Part shown: piece after piece, positions 1 to 5,926 of the stretch
Layout: the number at the start of each line of letters is the position of its first letter
Position numbering within the stretch: position 1 is the stretch's first letter
Assembly (NCBI GenBank): GCA_025999735.1
Contig: BNXR01000077.1
Coordinates: forward strand, 1-9,789
DNA length: 9,789 nt
Direction of reading: 5' to 3'
From: Bacteroidia bacterium
GTDB lineage: Bacteria > Bacteroidota > Bacteroidia > Bacteroidales > Marinifilaceae
Program-made: the position numbers and the translations under genes
The notes under the pieces: generated by a model
What the model was told of the DNA's origin: nothing
The model's database searches: none
Seen by the model: the letters and a program-made list of their open reading frames with translations, nothing else

Positions 1-205
1 TCAACGCCTGGCTTGAGCGAGTAAATGCTTTATAGCCGTCAATTTGCGTAAATGCTTTCTTCATACTCGAAACGATAATCAACTTATCGTTGTTAGGAAC
101 CGTACCACTAAGTGTTTTTGGGTTCAAAACCGCCACCTCTTTGTCTTGCCCATAAGCCATATTCAGGCTTATCAGAGCGAATAATAAAATAAATGTTCTT
201 TTCAT
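1..205 (-). CDS. Secreted protein, probable CsgG/LpoB-like fold, N-terminal part only (cut by window edge)
   Basis: The gene starts at the ATG at 205-203 and runs off the left edge, so only 68 residues are visible. It opens with MKRTFILLFALISLNMAYGQ, a Sec signal peptide with likely cleavage between Gly19 and Gln20, the Bacteroidetes pattern that leaves an N-terminal Gln. The mature part starts DKEVAVLNPKTLSG, a first beta strand (VAVL) like those opening CsgG/LpoB/TolB-N type domains. A helix (KLIIVSSMKKAFTQIDGYKAFTRS) with a GYKAFTR segment follows, resembling the '...kYTAIERT' region of the next gene upstream. The start lies 10 bp after the stop of that gene (216-752), and the two signal peptides look alike, so they are probably tandem paralogues in one operon. 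The fold assignment is inferred from a short fragment; secretion is well supported. Confidence 0.6.
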   Translation of the reverse strand, partial: MKRTFILLFALISLNMAYGQDKEVAVLNPKTLSGTVPNNDKLIIVSSMKKAFTQIDGYKAFTRSSQAL

Positions 206-215
206 CTGTAATTTT

Positions 216-752
216 TTAGTTTTTTATCGCTTTCGGTTTTCCAAATGTGCGCGCCATCGTGCTGCCAAACAACTGCTTAGTAACATCCTCGCACACGTCC
301 GATACACTGTCTATCGAAAACGGGAAAGGTTTTGAACTCTTAATCACCGTTGCCGTTTCCACATCCACCAACCGCGCCGAAAGGTATTTGTCGTCGTTTA
401 GACTGCCTACCTTGACCACACATACCAATGGTACGCCAAACTGCTTTCCCAACTTGGAAATCTGGTCGTCATCCACCGCACCGGTACGCTGATATTCCTG
501 CTCATCTGCTAATGCAGTCAAAAAATCATTGGTGCGCTCAATGGCGGTGTATTTGTTGCTGCGCACAATCGCATCCACCAAATAATCGCCCACAAAGCCG
601 CTGAGACCTGCGCTTTCTTCATCGCTCGTTACATACACGGCGACCTTGGGCTTTACCTTTTCGGGCTCAGCCGCTTTCTTCGGCTTACCGTTTTGCCCAA
701 ATGTGGCTGATACGTAACAAAGAGCGAATAATACGAATACTGTGTGTTTCAT
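216..752 (-). CDS. Secreted CsgG/LpoB-like-fold periplasmic protein
   Basis: This 178-aa protein starts at the ATG at 752-750. An in-frame ATG at 782 would add ten residues (MENILELSIN) before the signal peptide MKHTVFVLFALCYVSATFGQ; the internal start is preferred because the signal then begins at residue 1, as in the neighbouring gene. Predicted cleavage is Gly19/Gln20. After a Lys/Pro-rich linker comes one alpha/beta domain at about residues 36-170: strand KVAVYVTSD, helix ending in YTAIERTNDFLTAL, then EQEYQRTGAVDDDQISKLGKQFGVPLVCVVKVG and a strand pair with SARLVDVETATVI. That order (R..L, EQ..Q.tG.vdd, lgk..gv, v.arlvdvetg) is typical of the CsgG/LpoB/FlgO-type fold. There is no lipobox Cys, so it is probably soluble in the periplasm or bound to the LPP20-like proteins of the same operon. 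The fold call is good; the role (envelope assembly or cofactor) is unknown. Confidence 0.75.
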   Translation of the reverse strand: MKHTVFVLFALCYVSATFGQNGKPKKAAEPEKVKPKVAVYVTSDEESAGLSGFVGDYLVDAIVRSNKYTAIERTNDFLTALADEQEYQRTGAVDDDQISKLGKQFGVPLVCVVKVGSLNDDKYLSARLVDVETATVIKSSKPFPFSIDSVSDVCEDVTKQLFGSTMARTFGKPKAIKN

Positions 753-794
753 GTTTATCGATAATTCAAGTATGTTTTCCACTTCTCATTCTAT

Positions 795-1349
795 TTACTT
801 TTTTCTAATTTGCCATTCTATGCTTTTAAGTAATTCTATTGTCTCTGTATGCCATTCTTTGACTTTTTTTTCATCTTCCCAACAATAGAAAGATGTATTT
901 CTGAAATAAATATCAAGAGTTGTTAAACGAGAAATCAAATTTGATATATCTTTTTTCCATTTCTCTTTGCCTTTTTTACAACAATACGGTGGAACTTGGT
1001 TACTTTCTGACGATAAATAATCAAGCATCTTAGTTGATAAAACCGCCAACATTTCTCCATGTTTTTCACTTCCTAACCCTTTTTTTCTCATTTCTGTATT
1101 TTGACACAACAGATACAATGCATCCACAGCTTCTTTATAATCCTTTTCTTTAGAAAGGAGGTCTTTAAAACGTTGTATGTAATGACGAAGAATCATATAA
1201 TATCCAAAAGAGGCATCGTGCCGCCTTTTTCGAACTTCAAATAAGCCCCAAATTACAATACATAATGTTACCATTTCTATCACATTGGTAAATTCATTAC
1301 TTTCTAAAAAAGCAATGCCATTTTCTACTACACAACAAAAGCATTTCAT
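795..1349 (-). CDS. Small single-pass membrane protein, partner of the ATPase
   Basis: This 184-aa protein belongs to no family I recognise. A hydrophobic stretch at about residues 22-38 (NVIEMVTLCIVIWGLFEV) is followed at once by RKRRH, so by the positive-inside rule the rest is cytoplasmic: an anchor with a roughly 140-residue soluble tail. The tail is helical and charged (YMILRHYIQRFKDLLSKEKDYKEAVDALYLL; KEKWKKDISNLISRLTTLDIYF). Cysteines cluster at the N terminus (CFCC) and there is a CC pair near residue 123. Its ATG overlaps the TGA of the 820-aa ATPase gene (ATGA at 1349-1346), which implies translational coupling and a shared function. Like that ATPase it is much more AT-rich than the flanking envelope genes. 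A small membrane protein coupled to a large P-loop ATPase is a layout seen in several phage-defence systems, but that function is inference only. Confidence 0.75.
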   Translation of the reverse strand: MKCFCCVVENGIAFLESNEFTNVIEMVTLCIVIWGLFEVRKRRHDASFGYYMILRHYIQRFKDLLSKEKDYKEAVDALYLLCQNTEMRKKGLGSEKHGEMLAVLSTKMLDYLSSESNQVPPYCCKKGKEKWKKDISNLISRLTTLDIYFRNTSFYCWEDEKKVKEWHTETIELLKSIEWQIRKK

Positions 1350-3808
1350 TTATATAAAAATTTAGTTTCTTCCTTTTTAAAGAAAAATTTGTTTTTTTCA
1401 TCTTCAACCAATGTTTTCCCAGCTCTTATGTAATCTTCCAACTCTTTCTTTATTTTTGTAATCACATCTTTATGTTCTTTTCCTGGGAACACTTTTTCTA
1501 AATATACCATATAGTTTTTTAAATATCCAATATGATTTTTAAGTATTCTTATTGGATGAACTTCCGGATTTCTATCCCTCTCTTTATAGAGCCAACTATT
1601 TTCCTCGTTGTATAACCAATTTATTGATGTTGGCGAAATATTTGCTGAGTTTGGTTTTAAAAATTCATTCGTTCTAACTATCACATTGTTTATGCAATCA
1701 AATGCTTTTCGGCGAACAGTTTTCAAACATTCAACACAAGGATATAAGCCCTCTGAATTTTTCATTAAACTTGCTTCAGAGAAAAGATATATATCAGGAA
1801 CAGAGCGACATGCAAAATATTCAAAATCGGGAACTATTTTAGCAAAGAAACGCCCAGAATCTGTTAGCCGTACACCAAATAAACCGTGATTGTACTTATT
1901 GTCATTTTTGTTATGCCAAATTTCCTTCATAACGTCAATAAGTTGTTGCTCATCATACTTGCGTGAAGTGTTGTATTTAATCACAACAAGTGCGTTCCAA
2001 TGTGTATCTTTATTGTCTATTTTATTCATCTTAAAAAGAATTTGCGCAACTTCTTCCAATTCTTTGTCAGGAACGTCACCTCCGCAAGGTTTTTGCAAAA
2101 TAGCAGATATTAGTTCAATAAAAGGAGTATAGATATACGCCTTTTTAGAAATATCATTTTGTTGGTTTATTTCAATTCTGTATAATCGTGTAATTATTTT
2201 ACGAGCTAACGAATTGCCATCGTGTGTCAAATTGCTTAAATACCCTGTCTTTTGTTCAATATAGTCCAAAAGATTCCGAACAATAAATTTGCGGCAGATA
2301 TGCTTAATTGATGACCATATAGCCTCCTCAGATTTGGGAAGTTGCTTGTCAAACAATTCTTTATTAGCAAGTTCCCACTGATTATTAAAATGTTTAATAT
2401 TTGTTTCAGATATATAGGATATACCCTCTACTACATTCTCATTTATCCGCCTATAGTTGTGATTATACATAAGGCTGATTAAATTATGAAGCCCCCAACT
2501 GTATTTTGAGAAATCGTTCATTATATGATTATAGGCTTTTATATATTCCTTTATCTCCTCTGCTTGTTGTTCTATAATATCCTTAAAAAAGTCCTGTTTG
2601 CTTTTGCTTATATCCCTTGCACAAAACCACTCGGAAATATCCCACACATTGGGATTGTCTTCGGAGTACTGAATAACGTTCTGTGGCAATACAGGTATTG
2701 TTGTATCTCTAATTGCAAGTAAAAATCCATAACAAGGCGCATAGGGGGCATCTGTATGCTTTATTTCTCTCAATATGTCCCAAAATTCTTTTGTTGCTTT
2801 CGAAACTCCATCTATCATCGTTTCTATTTCTATATCCCTAATCGGACAATCAGGTTCTTTCGGGATGTACGCTTCTATGTTATCTACTACGCAAAGGTGT
2901 TTTTTATTATCAATTTTATACAAGCAAAAAAGCAATCTAATTAATATTCCTGCAACAAAAGAAACAGATATTTTCCTATCTTCAGGGTTGTTATGATTTT
3001 GAAATTTTTCCTCAATATTTGCTTTAATTGAACTGAAAAATTGAAAAACAGGCATTTTATGCTGCCTAAATATGTTCAAAGACGTCTGTCGTTTTTCTGT
3101 GAATGTTGAAAACAATTGAAAGAAGTCTTCAAAATCATCATCACCTATAGTCTCTAAATTTTTTATCTGTGCATAATGTGTTGCAAATTGTTCAATATAT
3201 CTCCTATATTCAACATCGCTTTTGTCTCCTTGATCTAAAATATTTCGTATTTCCAAAAGAAGAACACTGATAAATTTCCACACATTGCTATCGTCATAAT
3301 ATGGTGATAATTTGATTGTGACACCTTGGCATAGTTTTGGAAACTTTGCTGATGTTTCCAAATCACAAACATGATAAGTTACTTCTTTTTCGTTTTCCTG
3401 TTTAAGTTTGCGTATGTATGTAGTTTTTCCACAACCGGCTACCCCTTGAATAATAAAAACAGAATCCGCTAATTTCTTCAATTTTTCATTTAAGTCTCTC
3501 CCACAGCGTACTATACTTTCTTGTTTTCTTGTTAAAGAAGTATAATCTTCCTTTTTTTCTTGTAAATCAGTATCTGTACTTTCAGCCTTTTCTTCTTCCA
3601 ATTTATCATATTCTGTAAAAGGCGGAACATAAATCTTGTTAAGATATACTATTTCTGAAATATCAGGAATAGCATAATCATATTTGAGACTATCTTCTGC
3701 CTTTGTCCCTTTATTAGTAATAGGGGTTGTCAAAAGAATGTCTTGCATTAACCGAGCAAATCTGTATCCAACAGTATTTTCTCTTTTGGTACTTGTTTGT
3801 GCGTTCAT
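1346..3808 (-). CDS. Large P-loop ATPase (AAA/STAND-like) of unknown function, possible defence protein
   Basis: An 820-aa protein with no signal peptide or clear membrane span. A charged, disordered stretch (residues 66-95) precedes the NTPase domain. Walker A is GVAGCGKTT at about 122-130 (Lys128), after strand SVFIIQ. A Walker B-like HLCVVDNIEAY at 304-314 has Asp309, followed by Asn rather than the more usual Asp/Glu. FLLAIRDTT (362-370) looks like a sensor-1 strand with an Arg. An all-helical region follows, then a winged-helix-like segment (KYNHGLFGVRLTDSGRFFAKIV) and a helical C terminus. The roughly 170-residue gap between Walker motifs and the large helical tail recall STAND or orphan AAA ATPases of conflict systems, but I cannot name a family. 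It starts 25 bp after the LPP20/FlgT-like gene and its TGA overlaps the next ATG. The DNA is strikingly AT-rich (15 of 60 bases are G or C at 2101-2160, against 31 of 60 at 4021-4080 next door), which suggests transfer. Confidence 0.8.
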   Translation of the reverse strand: MNAQTSTKRENTVGYRFARLMQDILLTTPITNKGTKAEDSLKYDYAIPDISEIVYLNKIYVPPFTEYDKLEEEKAESTDTDLQEKKEDYTSLTRKQESIVRCGRDLNEKLKKLADSVFIIQGVAGCGKTTYIRKLKQENEKEVTYHVCDLETSAKFPKLCQGVTIKLSPYYDDSNVWKFISVLLLEIRNILDQGDKSDVEYRRYIEQFATHYAQIKNLETIGDDDFEDFFQLFSTFTEKRQTSLNIFRQHKMPVFQFFSSIKANIEEKFQNHNNPEDRKISVSFVAGILIRLLFCLYKIDNKKHLCVVDNIEAYIPKEPDCPIRDIEIETMIDGVSKATKEFWDILREIKHTDAPYAPCYGFLLAIRDTTIPVLPQNVIQYSEDNPNVWDISEWFCARDISKSKQDFFKDIIEQQAEEIKEYIKAYNHIMNDFSKYSWGLHNLISLMYNHNYRRINENVVEGISYISETNIKHFNNQWELANKELFDKQLPKSEEAIWSSIKHICRKFIVRNLLDYIEQKTGYLSNLTHDGNSLARKIITRLYRIEINQQNDISKKAYIYTPFIELISAILQKPCGGDVPDKELEEVAQILFKMNKIDNKDTHWNALVVIKYNTSRKYDEQQLIDVMKEIWHNKNDNKYNHGLFGVRLTDSGRFFAKIVPDFEYFACRSVPDIYLFSEASLMKNSEGLYPCVECLKTVRRKAFDCINNVIVRTNEFLKPNSANISPTSINWLYNEENSWLYKERDRNPEVHPIRILKNHIGYLKNYMVYLEKVFPGKEHKDVITKIKKELEDYIRAGKTLVEDEKNKFFFKKEETKFLYK

Positions 3809-3833
3809 TTTGGTTATATATTTGTATTTATTT

Positions 3834-4916
3834 TTAATTTTTCATCATCGGTATTACTTTTTCAGCTATCTTTTTCGCTAATTCGTCAAATGCTTCCTCA
3901 CCTGCTTTGGTGTAGTTCTTGCCCGTCCAACCGCCTTTTGCTTCGGGGATTTTCGGCTTGAGTGTCTTCTGCGTGTGGGCGTTATAAAGGCTCACGGTGG
4001 CATTAGCCCAACAGAACACCGTGCCGCCGCCACTATCGTTGCAACGCGCTATATACGCATCCACTTTTACCACATAGTCAGCATTCGCTTCGTCCGTCGT
4101 GAAATTACATCCACAATCGCTGTCCGTCAGCAATCCCGGCAGTTTGTCGGCGATGTATTCCACTTCCTCACCGTCCACTATTTCTTTACATTCCAGATAC
4201 ACATAAATACTGTTTTCCAAGTCGGTGAGCGTTTGCAACAATTCATTGCGCAAGCGTTCACTACGGCGTTGCTGCAAAGTGGCATCATCGGCTTGCGGGT
4301 CTATGGCAGTGAGCAAATCCTGCGCAAAAGCCACTGTGGCAAAGTGTTGAATGACCTCCTCGCACTGCTTGCGGGCTTTGGCTTTTGCCCCTTTTTGGGC
4401 AAGTTCGGCAGCACTTTTCAAAGCACTCTCTACCTTGTTGAGATAAAGTGCAATCTGTTTTTGATAATAGGAAATCAACTCCGCTTTGCTCACGGATGCA
4501 AAAGCATACGCCGTTTTGCGTGTCACATCATAATAAGTATCCACCTTGCTGCCAACGATTTCCGCTTGCGATGCGGTGCGTACTGCTGATACAAATTTTG
4601 AGCGGATTTGTTCCTCTATATCGCTACCACTGACGCTCACGTCCGTAGATTTTTTTTCGGTGCTGACCATCACACGCACGCGCTCGGACAGTTCACCCAC
4701 AGCCGCTTTTTTTGCGCGATTGAGGGCTTTTTCCTGTCCTTCACCTGCGGCAACAGACACTTCGGCAAAACCTGTGTAGTGTGTCTCTGCGGGACATTGT
4801 ATGTTCCTTACATCCGAATCAAGCCAAAGTGGGGCAGTTCCTTGTGCCATAACAGCACAAGGAAATAACACCCAACTTAACAATAGGATTTTAAAATTAT
4901 TTATGCTTTTGTTCAT
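3834..4916 (-). CDS. Secreted LPP20-domain protein with FlgT/CsgG-like C-terminal region
   Basis: A 360-aa secreted protein. The signal peptide (residues 1-24, ending PCAVMA before QGTAPLW) has a Cys at 20 but no lipobox, so signal peptidase I cleavage before Gln25 is expected. Residues 28-170 look like an LPP20 domain: W near the start (PLWLDSD), THYTGFAEVSV, then a long Ala-rich helix (GQEKALNRAKKAAVGELSERVRVMV) and a closing strand DTYYDVTRKTAYAFASVSK. Residues 170-215 are helical and Ala/Lys-rich. The C-terminal part (about 220-355: DSDCGCNF, ADYVVKVDAYIARC, FCWANATVSLYNAHTQKTL, EEAFDELAKKIAEKV) resembles the CsgG/FlgT-like domain. Several Cys (CGC, RC, FC) could form periplasmic disulphides. 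The gene overlaps the lipoprotein upstream by 20 bp, so the two are probably coupled. In flagellated bacteria FlgO/FlgP/FlgT combine the same domain types; here no flagellar genes are seen, and the job is probably outer-membrane assembly. Confidence 0.75.
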   Translation of the reverse strand: MNKSINNFKILLLSWVLFPCAVMAQGTAPLWLDSDVRNIQCPAETHYTGFAEVSVAAGEGQEKALNRAKKAAVGELSERVRVMVSTEKKSTDVSVSGSDIEEQIRSKFVSAVRTASQAEIVGSKVDTYYDVTRKTAYAFASVSKAELISYYQKQIALYLNKVESALKSAAELAQKGAKAKARKQCEEVIQHFATVAFAQDLLTAIDPQADDATLQQRRSERLRNELLQTLTDLENSIYVYLECKEIVDGEEVEYIADKLPGLLTDSDCGCNFTTDEANADYVVKVDAYIARCNDSGGGTVFCWANATVSLYNAHTQKTLKPKIPEAKGGWTGKNYTKAGEEAFDELAKKIAEKVIPMMKN

Positions 4917-5514
4917 ATTCTTTCAAATCTTCGTCAAATTCTTTCATATACCTATCGAAATCGTAATCAGCTTTCAAAAGTTTGTCGGCACTCAATTTCT
5001 CGTACATTTGCTTCACAACTTTTTGTTTGCCAAATTCAATAGTAACGTAGCAGTTGTAAGAATTGTCTTGTTGATTGACGGTAAATTTTTCACAGGCAGT
5101 ACGGTAACCGGCGATATTAGCCTGTGATATTTCCTTTGCCTTTGTAACCACTTTATCGTGGAAATCTTCTCCATCGGCATTGCTTGATACGGCTACTCCG
5201 TCTCTGGCAGCCGAAGCAACCCCTGCTAACTTGGAACTTAACTGCGCCAAAGCATCTTGATAGGCTCTGTCTTTGGCCATTTTGCGGTCTTTGCTCTTTC
5301 CGATTCCACCGCAACGCAAATGTTCTAAGTCCGAATCGCCCCCTTCACTGCAAGGGAATGTGACCTCCACCTCAGCTGCTGCGCCGAGATTTTTCTTCAT
5401 CGCCTTACTGTCTGTCACAGATGTAGGCGATGTTACCTGTTTACTACTTCCACAGCCCGTAGCTACTACGGCTGCCAATACTGCCATCGCAGCATAAATA
5501 CTAATTTTTCTCAT
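4897..5514 (-). CDS. LPP20-like lipoprotein
   Basis: A 205-aa lipoprotein and the first gene of the minus-strand operon. The N terminus MRKISIYAAMAVLAAVVATGC carries a lipobox (V-A-T-G-Cys21), so Cys21 should be lipidated by signal peptidase II. The residues after Cys (GSSKQVTS) lack the acidic surface-export signal of Bacteroidetes, which favours a periplasm-facing anchor. The core (about 50-165) has the LPP20 layout: strand AEVEVTFPC, a glycine turn (CGGIGKSKDR), a long helix (AKDRAYQDALAQLSSKLAGVASA), then a helix and strand pair (ANIAGYRTACEKFTV, NSYNCYVTIEFGK). The C terminus is charged and helical (FDEDLKEYEQKHK). The stop lies inside the next gene, a 20-bp overlap. The start ATG is the only one consistent with the signal peptide. 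Function unknown; probably an outer-membrane scaffold working with the secreted LPP20 and CsgG-like proteins downstream. Confidence 0.75.
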   Translation of the reverse strand: MRKISIYAAMAVLAAVVATGCGSSKQVTSPTSVTDSKAMKKNLGAAAEVEVTFPCSEGGDSDLEHLRCGGIGKSKDRKMAKDRAYQDALAQLSSKLAGVASAARDGVAVSSNADGEDFHDKVVTKAKEISQANIAGYRTACEKFTVNQQDNSYNCYVTIEFGKQKVVKQMYEKLSADKLLKADYDFDRYMKEFDEDLKEYEQKHK

Positions 5515-5603
5515 AATTTAAAAATATTAAAATGTTAATTACTAAATGTTTACAAACTGTTTGTGCCCTATTTGCGTAGGGTTTTATTTTGATTTTAGAG
5601 AAT
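5515..5603 (-). promoter_or_regulatory. Leader/promoter region of the minus-strand operon, with 13-bp palindrome
   Basis: AT-rich stretch between the 6S-like RNA terminator and the lipoprotein ATG. It must hold the operon promoter unless the operon is read through from the RNA gene. I see no clean TAnnTTTG box. A perfect palindrome, ACAAAC-T-GTTTGT, lies at 5552-5564 and could be an operator or simply promoter-associated. Low confidence in any exact element. Confidence 0.3.
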
Positions 5604-5632
5604 AAAAAAAGCGCGGACTTCATCTTATCCGC
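5604..5632 (-). terminator. Rho-independent terminator of the 6S-like RNA
   Basis: Read on the minus strand, GCGGA (5632-5628) and TCCGC (5617-5613) form a stem around a 10-nt loop. Two bases (GC) then lead into a run of seven T (5610-5604). The 3' half overlaps AGCG used in the closing stem of the RNA, so the two pairings are alternatives. Confidence 0.65.
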
Positions 5633-5770
5633 ACTTGGGGTCCTGAGATTACCTTGTAAAACAAATAAGTAAGCCCACGCCAAAACGTGAGCGTCAACTA
5701 CTTATTCTTCGTTTTACATTGAAGTTTCTCAGGTTTCAAGTGCAAGAATATCAGCTATAACGCTATTTTC
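5604..5770 (-). ncRNA. ssrS: 6S RNA-like structured RNA (Bacteroidales type)
   Basis: The stretch folds as one long interrupted hairpin. From the outside in: AGCG at 5610-5613 pairs with CGCT at 5761-5764; GCACTTG (5631-5637) pairs with CAAGTGC (5737-5743); CCTGAGA (5642-5648) pairs with TCTCAGG (5727-5733); TGTAAAAC (5655-5662) pairs with GTTTTACA (5711-5718); AATAAGTA (5664-5671) pairs with TACTTATT (5699-5706); and CACG pairs with CGTG around an apical loop near 5681-5685. A rod with internal bulges of about 170 nt is the shape of 6S RNA, which binds RNA polymerase holoenzyme as a promoter mimic. The sense strand is taken as minus because the minus-strand 3' end is a terminator and a good -7 box lies upstream at 5860-5853; from it the primary transcript would begin near 5846 and be about 240 nt. 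The minus-strand translation across it (LRTPSADK, SALFLF) is, from memory, a peptide often mis-annotated over Bacteroidales 6S genes. Another structured RNA remains possible. Confidence 0.62.
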
Positions 5771-5781
5771 AATATGTCCTT

Positions 5782-5802
5782 GATGCGCCTCGCGCATCTT
5801 TT
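5782..5802. repeat. GC-rich perfect hairpin followed by T-run
   Basis: GATGCGC (5782-5788) and GCGCATC (5792-5798) form a perfect 7-bp stem with a CTC loop, followed on the plus strand by TTTT. It could terminate plus-strand transcription coming from the 5832 side's opposite direction or antisense to the RNA, or be the 5' hairpin of a 6S precursor starting near 5846. Function undecided. Confidence 0.45.
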
Positions 5803-5831
5803 ATCACTTCATAGGCAATAAAATTATGTGT

Positions 5832-5839
5832 TACTTTTG
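5832..5839 (+). promoter_or_regulatory. Candidate Bacteroidetes -7 box, plus strand
   Basis: TACTTTTG matches TAnnTTTG exactly. It faces the ATPase gene at 5927 and would give a leader of about 80 nt. No clear -33 TTTG box is seen upstream. It forms one arm of the inverted repeat with the minus-strand box at 5853-5860. Confidence 0.4.
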
Positions 5840-5852
5840 TTAAATATCGCGA

Positions 5853-5860
5853 CAAAAGTA
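5853..5860 (-). promoter_or_regulatory. Candidate Bacteroidetes -7 box for the 6S-like RNA
   Basis: On the minus strand 5860-5853 reads TACTTTTG, an exact TAnnTTTG match, followed by TCGCGATATTTAAC. Transcription would start near 5846, upstream of the structured RNA. A convincing -33 TTTG is lacking (the region reads CGTTTTCC). It is the second arm of the 9-bp inverted repeat TACTTTTGT/ACAAAAGTA. Confidence 0.5.
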
Positions 5861-5903
5861 GATATTATTTTTGGAAAACGAAAAAGGGAGATAAAATAAT
5901 TCG

Positions 5904-5911
5904 TACATTTG
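5904..5911 (+). promoter_or_regulatory. Candidate -7 box immediately upstream of the ATPase gene
   Basis: TACATTTG fits TAnnTTTG, followed by CAAAAAAATTATCCG and then ATG at 5927. Transcription from here would start near 5918, giving a leader of under about 10 nt. The box overlaps an in-frame TTG at 5909, which argues that TTG is not the start codon. A TTTG at 5870-5873 is about 30 bp upstream, too far for a standard -33. Confidence 0.5.
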
Positions 5912-5926
5912 CAAAAAAATTATCCG

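Noticed and set aside
753..782. Upstream ATG at 782 as start of the CsgG-fold gene
   Set aside because: It would put ten mostly polar residues ahead of a complete signal peptide; the neighbouring paralogue begins directly with the signal peptide.
795..3808. Target-site duplications at the ends of the ATPase cassette
   Set aside because: Comparing the spacers at 3809-3833 and 753-794 by eye gave no convincing direct or inverted repeats, so no insertion mechanism can be named.
3975..4589. Plus-strand 204-aa ORF
   Set aside because: It is antisense to the well-supported LPP20/FlgT-like gene and lacks domain-like sequence.
5501..5683. Minus-strand 60-aa ORF with LRTPSADK and SALFLF
   Set aside because: It runs through the paired arms and terminator of the 6S-like RNA and into the lipoprotein start. 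Its sequence is dictated by the RNA structure and it has no protein-like features.
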